Below are positions 9,086 through 20,369 of a DNA stretch of 64,000 nucleotides, in pieces; the stretch's first letter is position 1, and every line of letters starts with the position of its first letter. The DNA comes from Chrysopilus asiliformis (lineage: Eukaryota > Arthropoda > Insecta > Diptera > Rhagionidae). Position numbers and translations under genes: made by a program. The stretch is from the NCBI GenBank assembly GCA_964034945.1, contig OZ035962.1, positions 65,622,274-65,686,273 of the forward strand. Reading direction: 5' to 3'. The notes beneath the pieces were generated by a model. That model had not been told where the DNA came from and made no database searches. It was given only the letters and a program-made list of their open reading frames with translations.

Positions 9086-9719
9086 ATGACATGAACCAAA
9101 CTAACAACTTAAATAAAGATTTTCTTCAATATATTAATTATGTGTTTTATTTAAAAAAAAACAGCAAACTCTTATTGGATCACTCTTTACAATTCTCCTT
9201 TAGATGATATAAAAAAAAATGTGATAAGGGAGATTTTTCCACTTTTTCAAATTATGCATATATGTAGGTTAAAGTTATAATTTTCCACATTTAATACACT
9301 TTTTATTAATTTCACTTTGTGGTAAGGGTGTTTTCAGTATTCTAGCCTTATTTTCATTTCCACGTATCCGATTGACTTGAAATCTTGCACACATAATATA
9401 CAGTACGGAATTATAATATTCTGTTAACCAAATGGTCAAATTCGGACCGGAAGATGCTGTATTTTTTCTACACATTTTAGAAAAGAAAGTGTTTGGCTTA
9501 GATGTCAGATGTTGCAGCATGGATTTGTTTAGATGCAGCATTCATACACTGCACGGTAAAAATTTTTTGTCTAAATTTTCAACTTCTCTCAACTTTTTCA
9601 AGTTTAAACCGAAATTTTCAACAGAATAGTTGAAAATCCTATATCCCAAGCGGATAAACAGTTCATGTACAAGCAATTTTCAACAAAAAAATTGAAAGAT
9701 TGTACATAATGGTATAGAT
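9086..9719. other. Non-coding AT-rich stretch
   Basis: No supported gene. ATCCGATTGACTTGAAAT near 9366-9383 is shared with repeats at 21055 and, inverted, at 25685. Short frames here lack codon structure or recognisable motifs. Confidence 0.35.
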
Positions 9720-10815
9720 CAGTGACGTTTCTTCTAAGGTGCGAGGGTGTTCACTGCACGCCCTACTGAAATCCAATATGTATCGGAAATCTATTGTTAA
9801 TTAATTTATTTTTTTTGTGCCAATTCTTTCGACAATTTACCAATGGCAATGGTTGCCTAAAGCACCCGCACCCTACATTACCAACCTGTTTCTTTATCTT
9901 TCGATCAACCAAGTGTTCTCCACTTTACAGCGAACCAAAGTAAAAATTGCTTGCGGCCTTCTTTCCTACTCGCCCCTCAGCGAAACACACTCGAAACGCA
10001 ATACCGACTCTTTCGGTCGTTCGACCGACTCGAATGTTCTCCAATTTACAGCGCACCAAAGCAAAGTAAAAACACATATGACTAAGTAAAAGTCTATAAT
10101 AAAAAACGTTTCACCACACACAAAGGTCACAAGAAGCAACCGCGCACAACGATGAATTTGGGTGCTCCAGAAAAAGCCGCACGGCGAACCGATGCGATGT
10201 TGCTTGCTGCTGGCCGCGATGCTGCGAAACCCGACAATAGAAAACCGACCATCGTATGGCCGTTCGGCTGACATGCGTGTGGGTGTGTGTGCCAAGCAAA
10301 ACAGCAATATTGCTTGCTCATCAGCTCAGTCGGTTTCTGATTTTACAGGTGTTTAGTTGGCTTTTGTGTATGAGAAATAATTAATTTAATATTATGGCTT
10401 GTGAATGCGGATGCGCAATCGAAAAATTGTTTGAGAAACCATTTTCTCAATTAAATATCGATAAGACTCCTGAAGGTGGTCACCATCGTGACTTAAACGT
10501 TGAACGGTTATAAATAAAATAACACAACACATAAAATATGCTTTTATTTAACATCCGATAAATCCAATTTTCGGACCGATTAGCTTAAATATCATACAAA
10601 AATACAGAAATACGGTCGACTTAAGTACATAAAAATAAATGAGTTATATTACACAATTTTAATTTGTTTTGAAAAAAAGAAAACAAAACCAAAAAATTTA
10701 AAAAGGAAGAAAAACGTCCCCGACGTGATCCTGGATAAAACTAAGAGTAGACGTCTATCATTTAACAGAAACTTAATATTGAACACCCTACTGAAAGCAG
10801 CACGCCACGTCACTG
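9720..10815. mobile_element. hAT-type element with perfect 8-bp target duplication
   Basis: The left end CAGTGACGTTTC is at 9720; the right end ACGTCACTG finishes at 10815. Both sides carry GTATAGAT (9712-9719 and 10816-10823), an exact 8-bp duplication as expected for hAT. Subterminal ACCCTACTGAAA / GCCCTACTGAAA blocks are also present, but as a direct rather than inverted match. At 1.1 kb with only a 39-residue reading frame it is non-autonomous. Confidence 0.85.
10394..10513 (+). pseudogene. 39-residue frame inside the hAT element
   Basis: ATG at 10394 opens MACECGCAIEKLFEKPF and the frame stops at 10511-10513. It may be what remains of the start of the parent transposase, but no family signature is long enough to prove it. 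No later exon was identified. Confidence 0.25.
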
Positions 10816-11349
10816 GTATAGATGTACAACAAAACGTTTAAATTAAAATAGTGTACTTTTCCATCATTTGAGGTTTAAAAATTCATTTTACTCCTGATTG
10901 TAAAGAAACTGACTCTTTATAGGTAGATTATAAACTCGTTAGTAGAATTTTTCACTTGCAAACAGTTGAAAAAATCAACTTTTAAGCCCTTGAGATCGAA
11001 ACCTACAAATCGTGAGAGGCAGAAAAACCTTTTGTGGATTCATTCTTCAATAACAATATATAGCTCTTGCTTTAGAGCAACACAAAACTTTGAATACTTT
11101 CATTGACAAATCCAGAAGACTTTTGGTCAGGGGCCACTTCATGTAAAATTTCTTCGACCAGAAAGTCGAACGATTTTTTTAGTCGAAGAAAATTAATATT
11201 GGGTTCATGTAATTCCTTCGACCACGAATAAGGCATTGCCTAATGTCGTATATACTAGAATCCGACAATTAGGCCATTTAAGCTGTCAAAATCGAAGAGT
11301 CGCGCAAAAGTATTTCCAATTTTCTGTGGTCACGGAAAAAAATTAAAAA

Positions 11350-11664
11350 ATGTTTTTTGACACTGAGAGCAGTGATGAGGAGGTTTTAAAGGACTTAACG
11401 GCTGAAGGAAGACGTCTTAGGGATATTAGCAACCCTTTAGCATTGGCAGAAACAGAATATGATTATGAGAAATATGAATATTTCTTAGATGTGAATTGTG
11501 ATTCTTTGAAATATTTCAGCTTTAAAATGAGGTTTAGCGTTTCCAAGGACATTTTTAGCTACATTTTAAACACGATTGAGACACCAATAACCAGTAGAAA
11601 CACCAGTGTACCAACAATAATAAAGTTAGCAACGACTTTAAAATTATTGGCCATTGGCAACTAA
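11350..11664 (+). pseudogene. Harbinger transposase-derived nuclease, N-terminal remnant
   Basis: The 104-residue frame begins MFFDTESSDEEVL, continues RRLRDISNPLALAETEY, and ends with the FRFSVSKDIFSYIL-like segment and IIKLATTLKLLAIGN. R.LRD.SNPL, the F.(L/V)SKD.F helix and the KL...L.FLA.G segment are the usual start of HARBI1-like nucleases. A stop follows where the protein should continue into the DDE core, which is missing. Confidence 0.75.
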
Positions 11665-11839
11665 CAAACATTTTTGGGCGTGATTGATACCGGTGGACGG
11701 AAGTTGCTTCTCTTGGCTTACTTTATTGGAATTCGCCTTGAAATCAACGCATTATATATAAATTTCATATTAAATCATAAATATAATTAAAGTTTTTCGC
11801 AAAAAATGCCACTATACATTTTAACCCTCTAGTAGGCAA

Positions 11840-11857
11840 GTGTATCTACAGATACAC
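11840..11857. repeat. piggyBac left subterminal palindrome
   Basis: An 18-bp palindromic GTGTATCT..AGATACAC, repeated near the right end at 14507-14524. Its position just inside the terminal repeats suggests a transposase-binding repeat; this is inferred. Confidence 0.6.
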
Positions 11858-12296
11858 CTTACGTTATTCTAATTAACAACCCCGTTAAAAAAATTGTTTG
11901 CCTTTCCTGAGATGCGGTTTCATTCTCAAGTCTCTACTCTTTAAAATGGCGGTAATTTCGCCTCTCCCGAACATTCCATTTTGTGTCAATCTTCAAGTGA
12001 AGCAAAAAATTTGCGCTGAGTTAAAGAAAAAAATATTTTTGAAAGTGAGAAGTTTTTGGGGATTAAAAAAATATATTAATTGTTGAAAGTTCAAGCTGAA
12101 AAAATTATTGGTAAATAAAAAAATAATATATTTCAAAATACTTTTTTTGTTTCGTGAGTGGAATGTGTAAAAAAGAAATGACAGGCAATTTAATATAGTG
12201 TTTCTGTAGACACACGTGCCGGTTTGTGTGTAATTTTTGTATTGTGTGGTTTGAAATGTATACGTATCACAGTTCCGTTGTTATTTGCTTTCAGAA

Positions 12297-14447
12297 ATGT
12301 CTTCCAAAAGAATATTAGAAATGTTGACCGATGATGAAATAAGGGAAATGATGATGGACCCTTTACCATATTCCGACGAATCGGAATCTGATGATTCGGA
12401 CGTCGATTTCGATGACAATAATGTTGATCCGGAATGGCGAATTCCCGACGAAGAATTAAGTGATTGTGATGAAATTATGAAAGAGGAACAAATTCTCGAC
12501 GCAGAATTAGATAAAGCCGTCGAAAACTTAGGTAGTGCGTCGTCAATGGGATTTTTAAACCAAGCTATCAATTTGAGCCTAAATATAAGCAATCTAAACC
12601 TTTTTGTTCCACCGTCACCAGTATCAGGACCATCTCAACTTGAAGCACAAACTTTAATTCCCACATCAGAGACATGTATTGACCTACCAGGTAGGCCCAT
12701 GAAAAGACCTCGGTCACCGCTACCGCAATATGATCATGACAGTCCACAAATAGACGCAACTTCTAGTGAGTTTTTGGGGGATGTAAAGGATATCGTTATA
12801 TCATCAGATGAATTCAAAAAAATTTTATGGAAGAAAAAACACTTACAGCTTCATAAGAACGCTGTGGTTTACCAAAATTCGTCCCAGCTGCCTGATAGCT
12901 ACAAAGAGTTGAAAACACCACATGAATGTTTCAATTTTTTTTTCACAAATGAGCTGTTTCAGATGATTGCAGAGAACACTAATCTGAATGCACGATCAAC
13001 AGACATTAACACAAATTTTACAGTTACGGTAACGGAAATTAGACAGTACATTGGAATACTAATATACATGTCACTGTATCGTTATCCAACAGCAGAGCAT
13101 TATTGGGGTGAACATTCATTCGAAGCTATAAGAACAACAATGACTTCGAAGAGATTTTTTTTGATTCGTAAACACCTGAGCTTCAGCGATAATTCTTTAA
13201 TCAAAAAGAAAGGTCAGATAGGGTACGATCCGCTCTTTAAAATTAAACCCGTTATTGACGTTCTAAACATACGTTTTGATACTGTGCCAAAACAGCCTCG
13301 CCTGTGTATAGACGAACAGATGTGCGCAACCAAAATGAGGTACCAATTGCGACAATATATGCCCAAAAAACCTCATAAATGGGGATTCAAACTGTTTGTT
13401 TTGTGTGATTCGAATGGATTTTCCTATCGATTTGAAGTTTATACTGGCGCGGGTGACAATGTTGTGCTTCCAGGAACACCAAATTTAGGTGCAACAGCGA
13501 ATGTTGTTGTTCGTTTGACTCAAACCGTTCCCGATTTCGTCAACCACATAGTTTATTTTGACAACTTTTATACATCTTTGCCTCTCCTTGTATATCTTAG
13601 AAGTCGTGGAATATATTCGCTTGGTACTATTCGCCGAGACAGAATTCCAAATTGTAAATTACCGGCTGACAAACAATCAGGTCATATGAAAAGAGGCGAA
13701 TCATTAGAATTTGTTGGAACTGCATATGGTATCGACATAACAACAGTGCAGTGGAAAGATACAAAACACGTAAGATTAGCATCCACTTATGTTGGAATAA
13801 AACCTTTTTTATCATCTGATCCCGAACTACCACCAAATAAAGCAACTAGGTACGATAGGAAGCAAAAAAAGTTCTTGGAAGTGGATTGTCCACGAATCAT
13901 AAAAGGTTACTCATTATTACGTTTGAACCAATTTTTATTTGAATATTTCTATTTGTTTTTTATTAGAGTACAATTATCATATGGGTGGAGTTGACCTTTT
14001 AGATGGTTTAATTGGACGATATCATATCCGACTTAGGACAAAAAGTTTTTCGCTTCGCCTTTTTTACCATCTTATTGACCTATCCTTAGTCAATTCATAC
14101 TTACTTCATAGAAGAATTCATGAATCAACACTTGAGCTTGCAGACTTTCGAACAGCTGTAGCACAAGTGTTATGCAAATATCAACCTATTGGAAAAAGAC
14201 CTGTTGGTAGACCATTATCCCAAAAAGTTACTACACAAGGTGCAAAAAAAAAACCTATTTGCCTTCCGATGAAACAAGATTTGACAACACTGGTCACTGG
14301 CCTGACTTTGTCCATCGAAGCGACAAAAAGATGTGCAAATTACCTGGGTGCAGATCCAGAACACAGGTTGTTTGCACGAAATGCAATGTTAGTTTATGTT
14401 TGACTCCAGATAAAAAATGCTTTTCAGTATTTCATCAAAAGCCATGA
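12297..14447 (+). pseudogene. piggyBac transposase, one frameshift from intact
   Basis: Start ATG at 12297 (MSSKRILEML), then an acidic N-terminus as usual for the family. Exon 1 runs to 13905 and exon 2 from 13967, joining K-E-YNYHMGGVDLLDG in frame. The likely catalytic Asp residues are D339 (CIDEQM), D422 (YFDNFY) and D546 (GGVD). Exon 2's frame ends early at about 14403, but the C-terminal cysteine-rich finger (CKLPGC...CTKC...CL) is intact in the +1 frame to 14447. The frame is lost at an A10 run at 14243-14252, so the lesion is a one-base indel in a homopolymer. About 696 residues would be expected otherwise. It could be a real break, an assembly error, or ribosomal slippage. Confidence 0.88.
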
Positions 14448-14506
14448 ATAAAATGTCTTTAAAAAATACACACATGTATTTCTTTTTCGTACTACTACCC
14501 CGGCAA

Positions 14507-14524
14507 GTGTATCTCTAGATACAC
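14507..14524. repeat. piggyBac right subterminal palindrome
   Basis: GTGTATCTCTAGATACAC, matching the left copy at 11840-11857 except for two central bases. Both are preceded by GGCAA. Confidence 0.6.
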
Positions 14525-15022
14525 TCCCTTTTTCCACCCACTGGAAGCTCAAACAACTACCTAGGGACAAAAGGGTTTCCGTTCTGGGTTTCCTGAAGCA
14601 CAATTAACCTGCTCTAATTTTTTCTCTTCAAACAAAAATTGGCCTACTAGAGGGTTAACAAATATCTTCAGCCAAAACTTTTCTTCGACCTGCTGGACGA
14701 ATGATATTTCACCATCGACTAAATTTGATTTTATCGTTCGACCAAAAAGGTCGAAAATTTGATACATGAACCCAATTTCGGAAATAGTCGAAAAATTGTG
14801 GTCGAAGTAAGTTACATGAAGCCACCCCAGATTGCTAGTTTAATAAGGTCTTTCAATAAGGATGCTCGAAGTTTGTTAGGTTAGAGCGGCCATGTTGTTA
14901 AAGCAACATCTGTCAAATTTGTTGTGAATTGTTCAGTAGTGTATGGCAAATCACCATGGAAGGTTAAAACGTTGAACAAGGTGTGCAAATCATAAATTTT
15001 TATTTTCAAAATCAGTGCTCCG

Positions 15023-15178
15023 TTCGAGAAACGTTCCGCCAAAAAAATCATCTTTAGCGACGTGGCTCATTTTTGGATGAATGGATATGTGAACAAGCAA
15101 AATTGTCGGATTTGGGGCGATACCAATTCACACGAGATACACCAGCACCAAATGCATCCCGAGAAAGTCACTGTTTGA
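15023..15178 (+). pseudogene. Mariner-like transposase fragment, central DDE region
   Basis: The frame reads AKKIIFSDVAHFWMNGYV, then NKQNCRIWGDTN, then MHPEKVTV, followed by a stop. IIFSDEAHFWLNG.VNKQN.R.W and H..KVTVW are the first-Asp block of mariner-superfamily transposases; here E after SD is V. The downstream catalytic blocks are absent. It is a decayed relic immediately right of the Harbinger element. Confidence 0.7.
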
Positions 15179-17090
15179 CCGTCCCAGGAAATCAATCCCA
15201 GAATATAAAAGATATTAAAAAATATATTAATAACATGAAAAATGCGGTAAAAAAAAACTCCTTTGTTATTGTAATAATTAATACAAAATGAACTCGAACA
15301 ATTGATGGCCAACAAACTCCAGAGGGAAAGTGTTATTTACAACAAAAAGGTTGTTAGTTTATTAAAAAAATTATAGGAGACGAACCGGATACAATTGAGA
15401 CGAAAATAGAAGCATTTTTTCAATAAAATCAACTGATCAATTGAATAATTTGCAATCCCGCCTATTAAATAATGATTTCGCTGCAAAACTGGTAAGTTGT
15501 AAATCTGCGGCGCTTTAATGTTCAGCCGTCTCCAATAGAAAGTGCTTTCCGGTTACAGACGAGTTGATAGTTGAATATAACTGGAAAGAGATTGCAGGAA
15601 AAAAAATCATTGGAAGATAAAAAGATTTTTTCACACAATTATTTTCGTAATACATATAAACGTAACATATTTTCAAATATTAATCTATTTTTAAAATAAT
15701 TTCAGATGCTTGTGATGGTCTTATCTCCAAACCGGCATATGTAAGCTTATTCAGAATTGCATAGGGAAATCGCCGGCGTATCGTCCACACTTTTAACAAA
15801 ATATACTGTATGGGCAGCTTGTCGCGTTTCAGACCAATTTTTTCGTCGCGTTTCACACCAATTTTTTCAGGTTGTTGGCCGTGCGATATCTGTATGTTTA
15901 TACAATTTGTGCCCAGACATAATATTATTTTAAGTTTCAAATTATTTCAGTGGTATATTTAAATTTGCATAGTATATTAAGTTTTACATCAAAAATTATT
16001 TTCAATTTTAAAAAGTATGTAGCAATAGCAACAGGAACAGGTAAATATTATTTTTATTTAGTGTATTTATCCTTAAATGACATTTGGACGCAGTGGTACT
16101 GCTTGTAGAATGGATTTACATACTTGTAGAATAAATGTAACTATATTTAAATTTAAAAATGTATCTAGACTAGTCAGGTTAAAGTTAAATCCATATGTTG
16201 TAACGCATTTATTAAGGCACATAAAAAAAATTAATAAAAATGGTATTTTTTGTTAAAACACAAAAAGTTGAAAAATAATAACAAGTTAAGTTAATTGTGT
16301 TTATTTTAAATAAAGAATTTTTACTAATTTTTAATTCTCTAAAAAGATACAAATGCGAGTGGACATTATTAAAACTTGAATACACTTTAGAAAAGTAAAA
16401 TAGTATTTTTTTTACATAAACTTTTAAATACGTATTTACATTTACAAATTTAGTTATATATTATCAACACCGTTTAAGTAACATTTAAAAAATAAGTATA
16501 CTATTTGTATATTAAATATTTTTACTTACAAAAAGTATTTTTAATTTTTGATTAAATGCAAAAAACAACCAAAACAATATATGCGATTCTAATTTTACTA
16601 CTGTAATTTGTTTTTCATAAGTGCTATCTAATTGTTTTCACGTGTTCTCGCTGTAATTGATGGTTTTTTGCAGAAAATTCCAAAAGTTGCCCATCGCGCA
16701 ACCTAATTGCCCTCGGGTTTTCGTAAATTTGTGTCGTATGCGCGTATTACGACTGATTGTGGAACAACTCCTCCTTCCTCTTGTGAAAATGCGTATCCAT
16801 CTACGTAAAAGTATAATAATTAGTATCATTGTATAGAAGAACATTCAGTTATCGTCATTTTGGGTAACATACTAAATATTATAAAAAATAAAAAAACCGA
16901 AAATAATCTTAGAAAACCTAATGTATTCAAGAAAATTCCTATCAATAATTTGTATAATTAGTTTGTCATGTGAAAGTTAATACTTCATAATTTTAGGAAT
17001 ATGAATAAAAATCGAGAACGCCACTATTTTTTACGGTTTTTATCATTATTGGAAAGGTTTTTACAAGCAAAAAAACTGACTCCGAACAAC
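15179..17090. other. Non-coding stretch with minor coding scraps
   Basis: A ~40-codon open stretch at about 15293-15430 (LEQLMANKLQ...GDEPDTIET) looks like degraded protein code but I cannot assign it to a family. The rest, including AT-rich 15950-16600, shows no gene, RNA or element ends that I can support. Confidence 0.35.
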
Positions 17091-17381
17091 TAGAGTCCGA
17101 TCGAAGGTCAGTTTTTGGTCGAAGCCCAACTTCGGTATTTTTCTTAACCTTCGACCGAAGCCGAAGGTTTGCATAAAAGCTGAGATGAATGTTCACCGTT
17201 AGGAAAACAAATGCGATTCTATTGAAATTTTTTTTCCGTTAAAAATAAATCAAATATTTGAAAATTTACAAAACTAAAGCACAAACAGTACCCATCAATA
17301 ATAAAGGAAAACTTTTTAACATTTTGGAATCTGAAAAATTGTTATAATCAGTAAACGGGAGACGGAAAATTTGTACTCTAA

Positions 17382-17985
17382 GCGACATGTCACACTGGCC
17401 ATCAGCTCCTGCAACTGACTGATCCCGACATCAGTTGCCCATGTAATCCAATGGCGCATGGCACACTGCAAAAAATGTGACACGCAGCTGACTTTTTTGA
17501 ACTGACCTAAATGTAGCTGATATCAGGAACATGTCAGGTAGTTTCTAATGTCATTTTTGTTAGATTAAATAAAATATAAGGATAATTTTCAATATTTTTT
17601 TCGTCTGGCGGTAATAACTCTCTACTTCATATAATATTGACTTTAAAATAATTACTAGTTGGGGACATCATAAAATTTTGAAAAGTCTGTTTAACTAATA
17701 AACTTTTGAACAAGCGAAAATAAATACGATGTCCATCGAATAGGAGAAATTAAACATAGGAATCGTACAAGGTGTAGGAAAAGGTAGATGCTTGTACGAT
17801 TGCACAGATTCAGTTTTTTTAGCAGAGAAATAAGGAGAAGTTCTTCCTCCGAGTCCGACATTTTGACGTTTGAGGTCAGCTGATCCCAGTTCAGTGTGCC
17901 ACGATCGAATCAGTTCCTGCAGCTGCGCGACCTGATGTCGGGATCAGTCAGCTGCAGGAGCTGATGCGACAGTGTGACATCTCGC
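17382..17985. mobile_element. MITE, PIF/Harbinger-like (TAA duplication)
   Basis: The ends GCGACATGTCACACTGG and CAGTGTGACATCTCGC are inverted repeats. Inside them CATCAGCTCCTGCA.CTGAC pairs with its mirror for over 50 bp. TAA flanks both sides (17379-17381, 17986-17988), a PIF/Harbinger-type 3-bp target. It is 604 bp and non-coding. Confidence 0.7.
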
Positions 17986-18780
17986 TAATGGTTTCCCTAC
18001 AACGCGCTTCTAGACAGTTGGTTTTGGAAAATTAAGAAATTCAATTGCAATAAATCTAACAAAAAAATCATGTGTAAAAGTCATTAGGGAGTAGATTTCC
18101 TCTAATTTCCTGTAATTTTTTTTTGGGTCTCATAAATTTCGCCTATTTTTATGTCCTATTTTTAAGACATTACTAATTTATTGAACAAAAATATTGGAAA
18201 AAAACTGGCTGCAGTGTCTCTTAATGGAGACGAAATGTTTCCGTGATTTTTTTTTTAATTGATGAGGAAATTTCACTAGCAAATAAATCATTTCCTATGA
18301 TCCACCGTTCACCAAATACGAATTTTTAGAAAACTTAAGTTTCAGATAAAAAAAATACGCCAAATTTTTGTTTTCATTGCATTCATATTTGCTAGTTCCC
18401 TTGCACCTTCGAGTTCGCCCAGACTTTCGGCCTAATTTTGGCCGAAAATGTGATTTTGGGCCGGATGTGGCCGGATCTGATCGAAAAACATTCCATATGA
18501 CGAACTAGTCTGATCGGAAATAGAAAATAATAGGAATATTTCGATCCTAAAAATTTAAATTTGATCCGCGCGGAACATTTAGAAATAATTCTGTTTCCTA
18601 ATGAGAGCATGATTTTTTTGGTAGATAGTGAAAGTTGTATTGCAAAACAACAAGTTTTCCGTCTCCAGTTTACTGATTATGACAATTTTTAAGAAATCAA
18701 AATGTTAATAAAATTTTCCTTTATTATTGATGGGAATTATTTGTGCTTTGGTTTTCTAAATATTAAAATGTTTCTATTAT

Positions 18781-19366
18781 TATACCCGTATGGTGAAACC
18801 AAAGGGTATATTAACTTTGCTTTACCGTTTGTAACGCCAAGATCCCGTCATCACACACAAAAATGAATTACACCAGTGTGTTTAGAATGATAAAAAAAAT
18901 TGAATTTTCCATGTCCGTCCGTCTGTCTGTCCGTCTGTCCGTCCGTCTGTCTGTCTGTCCGTCTGTCTGTGGCGCGGATTGCGGGCGCACGGATTGAGCT
19001 AGAGACTTAAAATTTTGCACAGATCCGTTTTTCGTAAAATGTGAGGCTAAGTTCGTTAATGGGCAAAAATGGACCATTAGGGGGGGTACCCCCCATACGA
19101 ACGAAATCGTTTTTTGTGAATATCTCAAAAACGGTGCATCTTATCAAAAAAGTCCAAGAACAAAAATTATTTAGGATATGATTCTACATAAAACTCCCAT
19201 ACATCAAAATCCGATTGGAATAAATTTAAAAAAATCTTATTGGAAAGTTTGACTTCAAATTGGAATTTTGGTACAACTGTTCGAATTTTGATACGAATAT
19301 CACCATACGGGTCTCCAATGATTGCCACATTGGCAATTATAGCTTTTGTTATGTTTTTTTTTAATA
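18781..19366 (+). mobile_element. Helentron/DINE-like repeat (family A), copy 1
   Basis: Family A begins TATACCCGTATGGTGAAACC and has a GTCC/GTCT microsatellite core and a GGCGCGGATTGCGGGCGC block. It then carries the inverted subterminal motif TCACCATACGGG (here ATATCACCATACGGG) and a stem-loop ending (ATTGCCA...TGGCAATTATAGC) before TTTTGTTATGTTTT. Subterminal inverted repeats, a microsatellite core and a 3' stem-loop are the plan of DINE-1/Helentron-derived elements; the match to that class is inference. It is non-coding. The mariner at 19367 lies directly against its 3' end. Confidence 0.6.
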
Positions 19367-19878
19367 AAGGGTCTTTCAACAAGGACATAACAATTTTGTA
19401 TTTTAATAAAAACGCACCCTCAAACTTTTTTTATTATCTGGCAATAGTAAAACATCAGTTAAGGTTTACATTTTTATCATGGTGAAGTTGACGAAGAAGC
19501 AATGTCACACAGCTGGTCAAACAATTGATCTATTGAAGGAGAAGTTCGGTAATCGTGTAATATCGAGAAATGGTCCGGTCGAATGGCCATGTTAAGTCGT
19601 TGGTTTATGCCAACAAGCCAACAACGTTAGAGGAGCTCAGGAATAATATCGAACGCGAAATTGCCAACGTTCCGGCCGATATGTGTGGAAGAGTGCTGGA
19701 AAATTGGCTCCAAAGAATCAATCAGCAAACGTGCTCGCGGTGGCTATATGAACGACATCGAATTTCATACTTAAATGTAACATGTCCACTACACCTGGAA
19801 TAAATTTCAATCCGATATCTCAATTATTCTGTGTTTTATTTAAATACAAAATTGTTATGTCCTTGTTGAAAGACCCGA
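19367..19878 (+). mobile_element. Mariner-superfamily deletion derivative, copy 1
   Basis: The ends AAGGGTCTTTCAACAAGGAC and GTCCTTGTTGAAAGACCCGA are inverted repeats extending through ATAACAATTTTGTATTT. TA flanks both sides (19365-19366, 19879-19880). It is 512 bp with only both ends of a transposase gene left. Confidence 0.88.
19479..19803 (+). pseudogene. Mariner transposase, N-terminus fused to C-terminus by deletion
   Basis: ATG at 19479 reads MVKLTKKQCHTAGQ, then TIDLLKEKFGNRVISRNG, then GPVEWP. It next shifts frame into [32 protein letters not shown], and a stop at about 19803. The catalytic centre between these parts is missing, as expected for an internally deleted mariner that keeps its ends. 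Confidence 0.8.
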
Positions 19879-19984
19879 TAGAACCGCAATTGCAGTAAAC
19901 ATTCATCTCAGCTTTTGTGCAGTTTAAGAAAAAAGCCGAAGTTCGGCTTCGACCAAAAAGTAACCTTCGGTCGGACTCTAATAA

Positions 19985-20369
19985 TAACTCTTTGGGCTCA
20001 TACTTTCCTAAAAACTCGTGTGGAATTCTGTAAGGTGGACGGCGATAGTCGATTCTACCTTTAAAAAGTTTTCAATCACTTAAGGCCAGAATATTTAGAT
20101 GGCACTTTGAAATAAAAAAATGATTTTTAATTATTTAGGTTTTTAATAATTATGCGTTTTCAGTGACTTTACAAACCAATAGGTGTGGTGATTTTTGAAG
20201 AAAAGGTAAATCATGTGATAATAAGAAGTAACACGAATTTTTAAAAAATAGTTAAAATTGTCATGAATTCAAGGAATATTTTTTTTTCATTAAATTTCTT
20301 GTTGATCGTTTTTTTTTTGTAAGCTTTCTGGAGCTGTGCTGGTAGGCTTTTCGGTCCGTTCACTTGTTA
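19985..20369. other. Non-coding spacer
   Basis: AT-rich with poly-T runs. No gene or element end was recognised. Confidence 0.35.

Larger units (their letters stand above)
11825..14654 (+). mobile_element. piggyBac-family transposon, nearly complete
   Basis: Inserted at TTAA (11821-11824 and 14655-14658, the family's obligatory target). Terminal inverted repeats are CCCTCTAGTAGGCAA and its mirror TTGGCCTACTAGAGGG. It carries one transposase gene with a 61-bp intron. Near each end is a palindrome, GTGTATCTACAGATACAC at 11840-11857 and GTGTATCTCTAGATACAC at 14507-14524. A third, degenerate one (GTGTTTCTGTAGACACAC) lies at about 12199. Length is 2830 bp, normal for an autonomous piggyBac. Confidence 0.92.
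11131..14827 (+). mobile_element. PIF/Harbinger element (CAG target duplication) split by a piggyBac
   Basis: The left end GGGCCACTTCATGTAA (from 11131) and the right end TTACATGAAGCCACCC (to 14827) are near-perfect inverted repeats, flanked by CAG at 11128-11130 and 14828-14830. A 3-bp duplication and GGG...TTCATGTAA ends fit PIF/Harbinger. An N-terminal Harbinger transposase remnant lies inside (11350-11664). Without the 2.8-kb piggyBac inserted at 11825-14654 the element is about 0.86 kb, so it was already deleted. TTCGACC/GGTCGAA motifs recur near both ends and may be subterminal binding repeats. Confidence 0.8.
17091..19981. mobile_element. Multi-level nest of inserted elements with inverted outer arms
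   Basis: The outer arms are 17091-17202 and 19893-19981 (AGAGTCCGA...GAGATGAATGTT on the left, the reverse complement on the right). The arms continue inward: 17290-17375 pairs with 18655-18740 (CAGTAAACGGGAGACGGAAA / TTTCCGTCTCCAGTTTACTG). The right arm is interrupted by a 0.59-kb repeat (18781-19366) and a mariner (19367-19878), and the middle holds a TAA-flanked MITE (17382-17985). The superfamily of the outer element is unknown. Confidence 0.6.

Noticed and set aside
9966..10356. Several overlapping open frames on both strands
   Set aside because: All lie inside the hAT element, overlap each other and show no protein motif; GC-richer DNA simply has fewer stops.
15293..15430. Possible gag-like coding remnant (LEQLMANKLQ... 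TIETKIEAFF)
   Set aside because: Too short and without a diagnostic motif; left unassigned.
18901..18975. GTCC/GTCT microsatellite as an independent feature
   Set aside because: It is the core of family A and recurs in every copy.
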